Shown here: piece by piece, positions 46,108-54,994 of the stretch
How positions within the stretch are numbered: position 1 is the first letter of the stretch
Layout of the letters: each line of letters starts with the position of its first letter
Notes under the pieces: model-generated
The model's database searches: none
What the model saw: only the letters and a program-made list of their open reading frames with translations
What the model was told of the DNA's origin: nothing
Origin: Roseiarcus sp963732155
Lineage (GTDB): Bacteria > Pseudomonadota > Alphaproteobacteria > Rhizobiales > Beijerinckiaceae
Reading direction: 5' to 3'
Assembly: GCA_963732155.1 (NCBI GenBank)
Contig: CAVSYB010000006.1
Coordinates: 558,001-622,000 of the forward strand
DNA: 64,000 nucleotides
Program-made: the position numbers and the translations under genes

Positions 46108-46182
46108 ATGACGCAGCCGTCGTCGGTCGTCTATCAGCTGATCCAAATCAACTCGCGGATGAAGATCGGACCGGATATGTAA
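46108..46182 (+). other. 24-codon ORF, possible leader or gene stub
   Basis: ATG 46108 to TAA 46180-46182, beginning MTQPSSVVYQLIQINSR. It could be the N-terminus of a lost regulator (the start of many GntR proteins looks alike) or chance. No good Shine-Dalgarno; the palindrome lies immediately upstream. Confidence 0.2.
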
Positions 46183-46324
46183 CGTTTCAAAAAGCGTCTT
46201 GACGATGTCGCGCGGGATACGGCATGGTTCGTTCCTTGGGTGGGGCTGTCGCGCGCCTCGCCGTGGAAAACGATCTCTCAAGGAGCGGGGCGGCGCGACA
46301 ACCCAAAGCGAGGGAGGTGTGATC

Positions 46325-47599
46325 ATGTCTGCGACCAAAATGCGCGGCTGCAGCCGCCGTCAGTTGTTGAGCTTGCTCGGTGGTTCGATCGCTTTTCCCT
46401 ACGTTCTCGGTTCCGGAGCGTCGCGCGCCGCCGGTCTCGGCGGCAAGATTACGATGATCAAAGGGCCGCACTCCGCCGACGAAGCGAAATTCGAAGCCGA
46501 GATCATCGCCGATTTCAAGAAGACCAACCCGGACGTCGACGTCGAGTTCACGACCTACGACTGGGCGAACATGAACGCCCAGCTCACCGCCGGATTCGCC
46601 TCGGGCTCCCCGCCCGATGTCCAGTATCTCGTCGATCTCATCTATCCGGCCTACGCCGAGCGCGGCGTCCTGCAGGATATGACGGCCTGGGTGAACGATC
46701 CCGCGTGGAAGGGGGAGCGCGACGCCATCGCGCCGTTCGCGTGGGATCTCGCCAAATCCTCCAAGGGGATCTGGGGCGTGCCGGTGCTCGGCGCCGTCTA
46801 CAACATCTTCGTCAATCTCGATCTCCTGAACGCAGCGGGGGTCGCCGGCTCCTGGAACAAGTCCTACGCCGACATGATGGCGGCCGCGAAGGCGACGACG
46901 AAGGGCGACGTCTTCGGCGTGTCGTTGCGCACGCGCGTGTCCGATTTCGCGTTCTGGGACTGGTTCCCCTACATCCACAATGCCGGCGCCGATATCCTCG
47001 ACAAGGATTGGAGCGGCAATGGCCTCGCCGGCGCCGAGGACGCGATGCAGTTCCTGATCGACCTGCACAAGGCCAAGGTCACGCCGCCGGTCGGCAGCGT
47101 CGACTGGCAAGGTCAGTTCGATCTCTTCAAGGCCGGAAAGATCGCCATCTATCACGGCGAGACGCCGCAGATCAACGAGCTCCTCGCCAGCCCGCCTCCC
47201 TTCAAATGGGACGTCGCCTACGCCCCGCCGGGGCCGAAAGGTCAGACGGTGATGGGCAACTTCGGCATTCTTTCGGTCGCCGCGGCGAGCAAAAACAAGG
47301 ATGCGGCCTGGGCGTTCATCAAACATTGGGCCTCGGCGCCGGAAGTCGGCCGCTTCGCGGGCGAGGTGAGTCTGCAGGTGGTGCGCACGGACATCGTCAA
47401 CCAACTCTACGGCGACAAGCCGGCGATGCAGAAGATTCAGAAGGAGTTCGTGCCCCGCGTCAAAGGCGTGCAGCCGCATCCCAGGATCCTCACGATGCTC
47501 CAGCAGATCTGGCCCGTCGCCGAGAACGCCTATCTCGGCAATCTCACCGGCAAGGAGGCGGTCGCGCAGATGGGCGACATCATCAACAAGCTCGTCTGA
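46325..47599 (+). CDS. CUT1 ABC transporter substrate-binding protein
   Basis: Extracellular solute-binding protein family 1, 424 aa. N-terminus CSRRQLLSLLGGSIAFPYVL is Tat-like with a cleavage region GASRAAG. Mature part (EFTTYDWANMNAQLTAGFAS, DVQYLVDL) fits sugar-binding proteins. GGGAGGTG precedes ATG 46325. First gene of a full CUT1 operon ending in a dimethylformamidase-like enzyme. Confidence 0.9.
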   Translation: MSATKMRGCSRRQLLSLLGGSIAFPYVLGSGASRAAGLGGKITMIKGPHSADEAKFEAEIIADFKKTNPDVDVEFTTYDWANMNAQLTAGFASGSPPDVQYLVDLIYPAYAERGVLQDMTAWVNDPAWKGERDAIAPFAWDLAKSSKGIWGVPVLGAVYNIFVNLDLLNAAGVAGSWNKSYADMMAAAKATTKGDVFGVSLRTRVSDFAFWDWFPYIHNAGADILDKDWSGNGLAGAEDAMQFLIDLHKAKVTPPVGSVDWQGQFDLFKAGKIAIYHGETPQINELLASPPPFKWDVAYAPPGPKGQTVMGNFGILSVAAASKNKDAAWAFIKHWASAPEVGRFAGEVSLQVVRTDIVNQLYGDKPAMQKIQKEFVPRVKGVQPHPRILTMLQQIWPVAENAYLGNLTGKEAVAQMGDIINKLV

Positions 47600-47623
47600 C
47601 GGCTCCATTTGTTTGACGGGCGC

Positions 47624-47647
47624 GGCGCGAGCCTCGAGGCTCGCGCC
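47624..47647. other. 24-bp perfect palindrome after binding-protein gene
   Basis: GGCGCGAGCC (47624-47633), TCGA, GGCTCGCGCC (47638-47647): a perfect inverted repeat 24 bp past the stop of the binding protein and before the first permease. No T-run. Same placement as the stem-loops of the other transporter operons. Confidence 0.7.
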
Positions 47648-47679
47648 GGCCAACGCCGCATCTCACAGCGCGAGCACCG

Positions 47680-48603
47680 ATGGACGCGACGCGGTCTCCA
47701 TCCCCTCTCTCGGCGGCCGAACATCAAAAGCGCCGCGCGACCGCCGCGCTGCGTCGGGATTTGACGGCTTACGCCTTCCTGGCGCCGATTCTCGTTTTTT
47801 TCGCCGCTTTCCTCGCCGTCCCGGTCGTCTGGCTCTTTTATCTCAGCTTTCAGCACGACGGCATCCTCGCTCCCGCTCGTTTCGCCGGACTGGACAACTG
47901 GCGGCGAACCTTCGCCGACGCGCTGGTCCTCAAGTGCATCGGCAACACGCTCTACTATTGCGCGCTCGCGATTCCGACCGTGTTCGTTCTCGGCATGATC
48001 GTCGCGCTCTCGCTCGAGACGATCCGCCGCGGCGCCGCGATCTTGCGCATCGTCATCTACTTTCCGACGCTGCAGGCCTCCCTCGTCGTGGCGCTCATCT
48101 GGACGTTCGTCATCCATCCGGACTTCGGGCTGCTCAACATCGGGATACGCGCGATCGCCGGCGTGAAAGTGAATTTTCTCGGCGATCCGCACTACGCGAT
48201 GCCGACCATCGCGATGATCGAGGTCTGGAAGGGCCTCGGCTTCTGGGCGATTCTTTTTCTTTCCGGGCTTCTCGCCTTGCCGCGCGATCTCTATCACGCC
48301 GCCGAACTCGACGGCGCCGGCCCGGTGCGCCGCTTCTTCAGCCTCACGTTGCCGCTGATGAAGCCGACCTTCTATTTCGCGGTGATTTTCGCGACGATCG
48401 TCAATTTGCAGCTTTTCGACTCCGTGTTCGTGCTGACCGACGGCGGCCCGGTGAATTCGACGGCGACGATCGCCTGGTACATCTATCGCAGCCTCTTCAC
48501 CTTCTCCGATCCGGGCTTCGGCGCGACGCTCTCCTTCGTGCTGGTCATGATCGTCGTCACGTTGACCGCCTTCCAGACCTGGCTGATGAGGGAGCGCGCC
48601 TAA
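47680..48603 (+). CDS. CUT1 ABC transporter permease (MalF/UgpA type)
   Basis: 307 aa, six membrane segments beginning TAYAFLAPILVFFAAFLAV. The EAA-like loop is DLYHAAELDGAGPVRRFF. Its TAA stop overlaps the next ATG by one base (TAATG), so the permeases are coupled. Confidence 0.92.
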   Translation: MDATRSPSPLSAAEHQKRRATAALRRDLTAYAFLAPILVFFAAFLAVPVVWLFYLSFQHDGILAPARFAGLDNWRRTFADALVLKCIGNTLYYCALAIPTVFVLGMIVALSLETIRRGAAILRIVIYFPTLQASLVVALIWTFVIHPDFGLLNIGIRAIAGVKVNFLGDPHYAMPTIAMIEVWKGLGFWAILFLSGLLALPRDLYHAAELDGAGPVRRFFSLTLPLMKPTFYFAVIFATIVNLQLFDSVFVLTDGGPVNSTATIAWYIYRSLFTFSDPGFGATLSFVLVMIVVTLTAFQTWLMRERA

Positions 48604-49454
48604 TGGCGGCGTCCCGCGCTCGGCCGGCGCTCGAACCCTCGCCCGCGGCGAGAGGGCTCGCCGCCGTCATCCTCGCCGTCACCGCGATCATGTCGCTCGC
48701 GCCGTTCTTCTATGTCGTCTCGACGAGCTTCAAGGAGACGCGTTCGCTCTTCAGCTATCCCCCGCACTGGCTGCCGGACCCGATTTATTTTGGAAACTAC
48801 GCCGCGCTGTTCCAAAAGCATCCGTTCGGCTGGTGGCTCGCCAACACGCTTCTCGTCTCGGCGGTCGTGACCTTCCTGAAACTGATCATCGACGGCATGG
48901 CCGCCTATGCGCTCGCCAAGCTCGACTTCACCGGCAAGCGCCTCGTGGTCTCCGCCCTTCTCGTCTCGGTCGCGGTCCCCCTGGCGGCGCTGCTCATCCC
49001 GCTGTTTCTGATCACCCGATCGATGGGGCTCATCGATACGCGGCTGGCGCTCATTCTGCCGCCGCTGGCCAATCCGCTCGGCGTGTTCATGATTCGCGCC
49101 TTCATCATCGGTCTGCCCGACGAATTGATTCAATCGGCGCGGATGGATGGCGCAAGCGAACTCGAGATCTTGCGACGCGTCGTGGTCCCGCTGATCCGGC
49201 CCGGGCTGGTCGTGCACGCCACGTTCATTTTCTCCAATCAATACACCAGCTTTCTCTGGCCGCTGGTCGCGGTCCGCGACGTCGAGAAACAGGTCATAAC
49301 CGTCGGCATTTCGAGCTTGCGCGCGATCTTTACGGTCGATTGGGGTCTGATCAGCGCCGCCAGCCTGATCGCCGCCGTGCCGCTGACCGTCATCTTCATC
49401 CTGTTCCAGCGGGCCTTCTTCGAGCAGAGTCTCGCAGGCGCGCTCAAGGAGTAA
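48603..49454 (+). CDS. CUT1 ABC transporter permease (MalG/UgpE type)
   Basis: 283 aa, six membrane segments; EAA loop LIQSARMDGASELEILR and the typical C-terminal AFFEQSLAGALKE. Starts at ATG 48603 in the overlap with the first permease. Two bp before the ATPase gene. Confidence 0.92.
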   Translation: MAASRARPALEPSPAARGLAAVILAVTAIMSLAPFFYVVSTSFKETRSLFSYPPHWLPDPIYFGNYAALFQKHPFGWWLANTLLVSAVVTFLKLIIDGMAAYALAKLDFTGKRLVVSALLVSVAVPLAALLIPLFLITRSMGLIDTRLALILPPLANPLGVFMIRAFIIGLPDELIQSARMDGASELEILRRVVVPLIRPGLVVHATFIFSNQYTSFLWPLVAVRDVEKQVITVGISSLRAIFTVDWGLISAASLIAAVPLTVIFILFQRAFFEQSLAGALKE

Positions 49455-49456
49455 GC

Positions 49457-50581
49457 ATGGCCGGCCGCTCCCTCGAAACTCCCTGCATCGAACTCGCCAA
49501 CGTGTCGAAGAGCTTTGGCGCGACGCGGGTGCTCAGGGACCTGTCGCTGCAAGCGCTGCGCGGCGAGTTCGTCGCGCTGCTGGGTCCGTCGGGTTGCGGC
49601 AAGAGCACGATCTTGCGCATCATTGCCGGCATAGAGGCCTGCGACGAAGGCGAGATTGCGATCGACGGGCAGGTCGTGAACTATCTACGGCCCTCGGCGC
49701 GCAACGTGGCGATGGTGTTTCAATCCTACGCGCTCTATCCGCACATGACCGTCGGCGAAAACATCGCCTTTCCCCTCACGACGAGTCACGGGCGCGGCGC
49801 TGATCGCGCGACGGTCGCCGTTCGGGTCGCCGAAGCCGCGCAACTGGTCGACCTGACGGACAAGCTCGAGCGCCTGCCGTCCCAACTCTCCGGCGGACAG
49901 CGCCAACGCGTCGCGTTGGCGAGATCGATCGTCCGCCATCCCGTCGCATTCCTGATGGACGAGCCGCTATCGAACCTCGATGCGCTGTTGCGCCACGAGA
50001 TGCGCCATTCGCTGATCGATCTGCACCGCCGGGTCGGTCGCACGACGCTTTACGTGACTCACGATCAGTTCGAAGCGATGACGATGGCCGACCGCATCGT
50101 CGTGATGAATCACGGTCGCATCCAGCAGGTCGGGTCGCCGCGTGAGGTGTTCGAAAGGCCGGCGAACCGATTTGTCGCCGGCTTCGTCGGATCGCCCGCG
50201 ATGAACATGCTTTCGGGGCGGATCGAGCGAGGGCGCTTCGTCAGCGCGCATCGCTTTTCGATCGATCTTCCGGTCTCTGCGTTCCGTATCGACGAGGGGG
50301 CGAGCGTCTCGCTGGGACTGCGTCCGACGGATCTGTCGATCGGCCCCTTGCGAGAAGCGGAGGCCGCGGTGATCGGGAGAGTGGCGCGGATCGAATATGG
50401 CGGCGCCGACATTTTCGTCGATCTCGCCCTCGCCGGGCCGGAGCGAGTCCGGCTGCGGGCGTCGCCGGAAGCCACCCTCGCGGACGGCGAGCGGGTCGAG
50501 GCGAGAATTCCCCTGCGGGCGCTTCACCTGTTCGCCGCCGACGGGCGCTCGCTGCGGATGCGAACGGGAGAGGCGGCGTGA
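49457..50581 (+). CDS. CUT1 ABC transporter ATP-binding protein (UgpC/MalK type)
   Basis: 374 aa. Walker A GPSGCGKST, signature LSGGQRQRVALA, Walker B FLMDEPLSNLD, switch VTHDQFEA, then a TOBE domain (LGLRPTDLSIG). Overlaps the next gene by 4 bp (GTGA), so the downstream enzyme is translated together with the transporter. Confidence 0.93.
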   Translation: MAGRSLETPCIELANVSKSFGATRVLRDLSLQALRGEFVALLGPSGCGKSTILRIIAGIEACDEGEIAIDGQVVNYLRPSARNVAMVFQSYALYPHMTVGENIAFPLTTSHGRGADRATVAVRVAEAAQLVDLTDKLERLPSQLSGGQRQRVALARSIVRHPVAFLMDEPLSNLDALLRHEMRHSLIDLHRRVGRTTLYVTHDQFEAMTMADRIVVMNHGRIQQVGSPREVFERPANRFVAGFVGSPAMNMLSGRIERGRFVSAHRFSIDLPVSAFRIDEGASVSLGLRPTDLSIGPLREAEAAVIGRVARIEYGGADIFVDLALAGPERVRLRASPEATLADGERVEARIPLRALHLFAADGRSLRMRTGEAA

Positions 50582-52728
50582 AGCTGACAGGTTACAGCGA
50601 CATTTGGTCGGTTCGCGCCGGCGACAGCGTCGGCTTTCACATCCATAGCGAGGCGTCGGAGGTCGACGTGCAGCTCGTTCGCCTGTTGCATGGCGACGAA
50701 AATCCGCGGGGGCCGGGATTCCTGGAGATCAAGATCGCCTCGAGCGTCGATGGTCGCCACGCCGCCGGGCCGCGGCAAATCCATCGCGGCTCGTTCGCGC
50801 TGCTGGAAACGGAGCAGCCGCTGCTCGAGGAGACGGGGTTCCGGATCGATTGTTGGGTCTGGCCGACCCTCCCGGGCGCGGGGTCGCAGGGATTGATCTC
50901 CTGGCGCGCGCCGGATTCGCCGGCGGGGCTTTGTCTGGCGCTGGACGAGCATGGGCGCGTCGTCGCGCTGAGCGGCGACCGCGAGCTTATCGGCAGCCGC
51001 GAGGCTCTGGCTCCGCGGGCATGGGCCCATATCGAACTTGCGGCGCTGAACGGCCGCCTTTCGCTCTCGGTGGCGCCGCGCGATTTTTCGCCTCGCCATG
51101 CCGAACCGGACCGGGGCGAAACGATCGGGCCGCTCGGCGGCGCGCCGTTGTTCGGACGGCGATTGTCGATCGCCGCCGCCGACGCCGAACTCGTCGGCGA
51201 TCGTCTGCGTCCGCTCTTGTGCTTCAACGGCAAGCTCGCCCGGCCGCGCTTCCGATCGGGGTCGGATATTCGCTGCGCCTTCGATTTCGCCATCGAACCG
51301 GGCGGCCGCGACCTGGTCGACCGCCAGCGCGGCCTGGTCGCAAAATGTTTCAATCGCCCCGCCCGGGCGATGACCGGCCCGGCGTTCGGCGCGCGCGGCG
51401 TCGTCCCGGCGTCGCCGACCCACGACGCCGTGCATTTTCATGACGACGATGTCAGCGACGTCGGCTGGCCCGAAACGTTCCGCTTCGCCGCGCCCGCCGA
51501 TCTGCCGTCCGGCGTCTACGCCATGCGCCTGCGCAGCGGCGCCGCCGAGGATCACCTGCCGTTCATCGTGGCTCCGTCGCGCGGGCGCCCTGGCGGCCGC
51601 CTCGCCTTGATGATGCCGACGTTCAGCTATCTCGCCTACGCCAACGAGTCGCTCGACGTCTCAACCTCGCTTCCGCTTGCGCCCTTGCAGGATATGGGCC
51701 TGAACAGCCAAGCCTACGCCTATGTCGCCGCCAATGGTCTGAAGAGCATCTACGATCTTCACGCCGACGGCAGCGGGATCAGTCTGGGCACGCGCCGGCG
51801 ACCGATCATCGACTTCCGACCGAAGGCGCGCTGCCGCACATTCGACGCGCCGCATCAATTCGCGGCGGACCTTCACCTCATCCATTGGCTGCACGGCAGG
51901 GGCTACGAAGTCGACGTCATTTCCGACGACATGCTGCATGCCGAAGGCGTCGGCCTGCTGGCCCCCTATCGCGCGGTGCTGACCGGAACCCATCCCGAAT
52001 ACTGGACGACGCGCATGCTCGACGCGCGAGACGAATGGCTCGATGCCGGCGGCAGGCTGCTTTATGTCGGCGGCAACGGATTCTACTGGGTGACCGCGGT
52101 CGCCGAAGACGAGCCCGACGTCATCGAGATCCGTCGTTACGGCGGCACCGGCACATGGCAGGGCGAACCGGGAGAGGACCGTCTCGCGCTTTCGGGCGAG
52201 CGGGGCGGACTCTGGCGGATGTCGGGGCGTCCGCCCCAGGCGCGGCTCGGCGTCGGCTTTTGCGGCCAGGGCTTCGATCGCGGCGCGCCTTACCGAAAAA
52301 CCACGGCCGCCGCCGATCCGCGCTGGTCGTGGATATTTTCGGGCGTCGACGGCGCGGTGTTCGGCGCCGGGCGTTCGCTGGTGCTCGGCCACGGCGCCGC
52401 CGGATTCGAGATCGACCGCGCCGATCCGGCGGCCGGCACGCCGGAACACACGGTCGTCCTGGCGAGCGCCGACGGGTTCACCGACGCCTATCAGACCGCG
52501 ATGGAGCGCGTGACGGCGGTTGCGCCCTGGCTTGGCGGCTCCGATCCCCGATCGGGGCTTCGCGCCGACATGACGATCACGCGAGGGCCGAACGGCGGCG
52601 CGGTGTTCGCCACGGGATCGATTTCCTATTGCGCGACGCTGAGCTTCGAGAACGGCCAGAGCGACACCGCGCGAATCCTCGCCAATGTCATCGACGGCTT
52701 CCTCGCCGACGTCATCCCCGGCGGATGA
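50578..52728 (+). CDS. N,N-dimethylformamidase large-subunit-like protein
   Basis: 716 aa. The C-terminal two thirds match the DMFase beta subunit (DmfA2) family: LALMMPTFSYLAYANES, QFAADLHLIHWLHGRGYEVDV split over two stretches, GTHPEYWTTRML near residue 474, and RLLYVGGNGFYWVT. The N-terminal ~260 residues resemble a LamG/concanavalin-like sandwich. DMFase uses a mononuclear Fe centre bound by Tyr and Glu; Tyr and Glu residues occur in the matching motifs but I cannot assign ligands. The small alpha subunit is not seen. Coupled to the transporter by GTGA. Confidence 0.8.
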   Translation: MKLTGYSDIWSVRAGDSVGFHIHSEASEVDVQLVRLLHGDENPRGPGFLEIKIASSVDGRHAAGPRQIHRGSFALLETEQPLLEETGFRIDCWVWPTLPGAGSQGLISWRAPDSPAGLCLALDEHGRVVALSGDRELIGSREALAPRAWAHIELAALNGRLSLSVAPRDFSPRHAEPDRGETIGPLGGAPLFGRRLSIAAADAELVGDRLRPLLCFNGKLARPRFRSGSDIRCAFDFAIEPGGRDLVDRQRGLVAKCFNRPARAMTGPAFGARGVVPASPTHDAVHFHDDDVSDVGWPETFRFAAPADLPSGVYAMRLRSGAAEDHLPFIVAPSRGRPGGRLALMMPTFSYLAYANESLDVSTSLPLAPLQDMGLNSQAYAYVAANGLKSIYDLHADGSGISLGTRRRPIIDFRPKARCRTFDAPHQFAADLHLIHWLHGRGYEVDVISDDMLHAEGVGLLAPYRAVLTGTHPEYWTTRMLDARDEWLDAGGRLLYVGGNGFYWVTAVAEDEPDVIEIRRYGGTGTWQGEPGEDRLALSGERGGLWRMSGRPPQARLGVGFCGQGFDRGAPYRKTTAAADPRWSWIFSGVDGAVFGAGRSLVLGHGAAGFEIDRADPAAGTPEHTVVLASADGFTDAYQTAMERVTAVAPWLGGSDPRSGLRADMTITRGPNGGAVFATGSISYCATLSFENGQSDTARILANVIDGFLADVIPGG

Positions 52729-52751
52729 AGGTCCGGCTGTGTCTCCCGCGT

Positions 52752-54044
52752 TCAACGCCCGCTCGCGCCTGATGCGCCGGCGGCGGACAAATAAGGCTTC
52801 AGCGCCAGCTTTATGCAGAAATCGATTAGGATTCTGGGGCGCGCGGCGATCAGACCGTCGCGCGCCGCCGGGTAGCATTGCGGGAGAAACTGGCTGATCA
52901 AGGTCTCGGGCAGCGGCGCCGAATCAAGCTCGGCGATCAACTCGGCGACGGCCGACGCCGCTGGCGGTCGAGGCCAATAGTAGCGGATGCGATCGCTATA
53001 GCTGTAGTGCCGCAGCAGACGTCGTTCGTTTTCGGATCCCGGATAGCGACCGGCCCAGTGCGCGGGTTCGGCCAGCATCAGTTGCTCCATCACCGCTTTC
53101 AGCGACCGGTCGCGCCGCTCGGGCCGAAGCTGCGTCGCCATGGCGTCGAGACCGTAGAGCGCCTCGCGCATCGCGAAGGTCAGCGCCGGACCGACCTTCA
53201 GGATGGCGAAACCGGCGCTGACGAGCGCCTTCAACAGCGTCGCCGGCTGGTAGTCGGTCGAGTGAGCCTCGAACACCACGCCGGGCCTCTGCGCCAACGC
53301 CGCGGCGAGGTCTTTCGCCGCGGACGGCTCGAACATTTTGACGTGGGAATTGTCAAACTCGACGCCGGGCTGCACGACAAGGGCGATCACCCGATCGAAG
53401 GCCTCCTCGAGATTGCGCCGGGCGAACGCCGCCTCCTGAACGGCGAGCGTGCGAAGCGCGGCCTCGGGGCGGGTAATCGCGATGTCGGACAGAGCGTGGT
53501 TGGCGCCGCCCGGGGTCGGCACTTCCGTGCCGACAACATAGATCGGCCGCGGCGAATCCAGCCGATCGGCGGCCGTTTCCGCCGCCAGGGCGAGACGCGC
53601 CGTTCGCTCGGCGACCCGTTCGTCGTCCAGCGCCGGCGGTTCGCCGAGGCAGCCCATGCTCGCGTCGAGATGGATCTTTGTGAAGCCCGCCTCGACGTAG
53701 GCGACCACCATCGCCTCGGCGCGGCGCATCGCCGCCTCGGCGTCGAGGTTCCGCCAAGGGTTCGGACCGAGGTGATCGCCGCCGAGCGTAAGCCGCGAAG
53801 CGTCGAATCCGACCGCCTCGGCGATGCGCCGGACGAAGTCGCGAAAGTCGGACGGCGTCATGCCGGTGTAGCCGCCCTCCTGGTTGACCTGATTGCAGGT
53901 CGCCTCGATCAGCGCCGGCTGGCTGGACCCCGCCGTCAGCGTCGCCTCGATCACCCAAGGGTGGGCCGAACAGACCGACGCGACGCCGAGCGGGTCGCCA
54001 AGTCGATGGCGGCGAGGCAAGTCGGCGAGCCAGCTCCGCGTCAT
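52752..54044 (-). CDS. GatZ/KbaZ-like protein, probable tagatose-6-phosphate 4-epimerase
   Basis: 430 aa, tagatose-6-P-kinase/GatZ family (PF08013). Landmarks: PLGVASVCSAHPWVIEA, LIEATCNQVNQEGGYTGMTP, LTLGGDHLGPNPW and HLDASMGC. In enterics GatZ supports aldolase GatY, which is absent here. In Agrobacterium galactitol/altritol catabolism a homolog paired with tagatose kinase acts as D-tagatose-6-P 4-epimerase; the pairing with PfkB here supports that role. Start overlaps the PfkB stop (ATGA). Confidence 0.82.
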   Translation of the reverse strand: MTRSWLADLPRRHRLGDPLGVASVCSAHPWVIEATLTAGSSQPALIEATCNQVNQEGGYTGMTPSDFRDFVRRIAEAVGFDASRLTLGGDHLGPNPWRNLDAEAAMRRAEAMVVAYVEAGFTKIHLDASMGCLGEPPALDDERVAERTARLALAAETAADRLDSPRPIYVVGTEVPTPGGANHALSDIAITRPEAALRTLAVQEAAFARRNLEEAFDRVIALVVQPGVEFDNSHVKMFEPSAAKDLAAALAQRPGVVFEAHSTDYQPATLLKALVSAGFAILKVGPALTFAMREALYGLDAMATQLRPERRDRSLKAVMEQLMLAEPAHWAGRYPGSENERRLLRHYSYSDRIRYYWPRPPAASAVAELIAELDSAPLPETLISQFLPQCYPAARDGLIAARPRILIDFCIKLALKPYLSAAGASGASGR

Positions 54045-54985
54045 GACTTTGCGCGTTGCTCGAGCCAGGCGTCGAGCTCGGCGAAAGTCGCCGCGCCCTC
54101 CATCGGCCCCTTGATCGTGACCGTGCGGGCGCCGCTGGCGTTGGCGTAGCGCAGGCATTCCTCGATCGGCATGCCGCGGAGGCGGCAAACGACGAAGGTC
54201 GCGCCGAAACAGTCGCCGGCGCCGGTCGGGTCGACCTCTTCGACCGGCGGCGGGCTCGCGTGGACGACGCGGGCGCCGTCGTAGTAGCTGGCTCCGTCAG
54301 CGCCGCGCTTGACGACGATAGCGCCGATGCCGCGGCCGAGCAGCGCCTCGATCGCCGCCTCCTCCGACGCCGCGCCGGTCAGCAGCAGAAGCTCATGGCC
54401 GCTCGGCAACAGGAGATCGCAACGGGCAAGAACGAAGTCGAAGAAGGCGGCGAGATCGGAACCCCTGGAGAGTTCCCTTCGGATATTCGGATCGAAGGAT
54501 ATTCGACCCCCGGCGGCCTTGACGCGTTCGACGGCGCCGCGCATCGCCGCCAGCAGGGCGGGCGAGAACAGCGAGCTTCCCATCACATGGAAATGTCCGC
54601 AGCGCGACAACAGGCGATCAGCCTGCTCGGTAATGGTGAGATGTCCCGACGCGCTGTGCCGAATGTTGAAGACGAAGTGACGATCGCCGCTTTCTTCGTA
54701 AGTGACGAATGCGGAGCCGGTCGGAACCTCGGGATCGACGCCGATCGCCGAGACGTCGACCCCGTCGCGGCGCAATCGCTCGATGTTCAGCCAGCCGAAA
54801 TCGTCGTCGCCGACGCGGCCGATCATGCCGCAGGGCTGGCCGAGCTTGGCGACCTGGTCGATGAATATCGCCGGCGCGCCGCTCGGATACGGCCCGGTCA
54901 GCGTCCCCGTCGACCGGAAGCTCTGGCCGCGCGCGGTCGCAAGAATCTCGACCAGGATTTCGCCCAGGGTTACGACCGTCGTCAC
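54041..54985 (-). CDS. PfkB family ketose kinase (probable tagatose kinase)
   Basis: 314 aa ribokinase-fold kinase. Signature 1 lies around SGAPAIFIDQVAKLGQ and the catalytic motif is VDPTGAGDCFGATF near residue 257. GTG 54985 has GGGAG upstream. Coupled with the GatZ-like gene and in a cluster with ketose epimerases, so a tagatose or related ketohexose 6-kinase is the best guess. Confidence 0.88.
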   Translation of the reverse strand: MTTVVTLGEILVEILATARGQSFRSTGTLTGPYPSGAPAIFIDQVAKLGQPCGMIGRVGDDDFGWLNIERLRRDGVDVSAIGVDPEVPTGSAFVTYEESGDRHFVFNIRHSASGHLTITEQADRLLSRCGHFHVMGSSLFSPALLAAMRGAVERVKAAGGRISFDPNIRRELSRGSDLAAFFDFVLARCDLLLPSGHELLLLTGAASEEAAIEALLGRGIGAIVVKRGADGASYYDGARVVHASPPPVEEVDPTGAGDCFGATFVVCRLRGMPIEECLRYANASGARTVTIKGPMEGAATFAELDAWLEQRAKS

Positions 54986-54994
54986 ATCAGCTCC

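Larger units (their letters stand above)
45734..46324. other. 591-bp intergenic region with AT-rich island
   Basis: Between the RraA operon and the CUT1 operon. From 45961 to 46080 only 40 of 120 bases are G or C, against strongly GC-rich flanks. It holds a TACAAT -10-like hexamer, a perfect-armed palindrome at 46090-46107, and a 24-codon ORF. No recognisable mobile-element gene. Confidence 0.6.
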
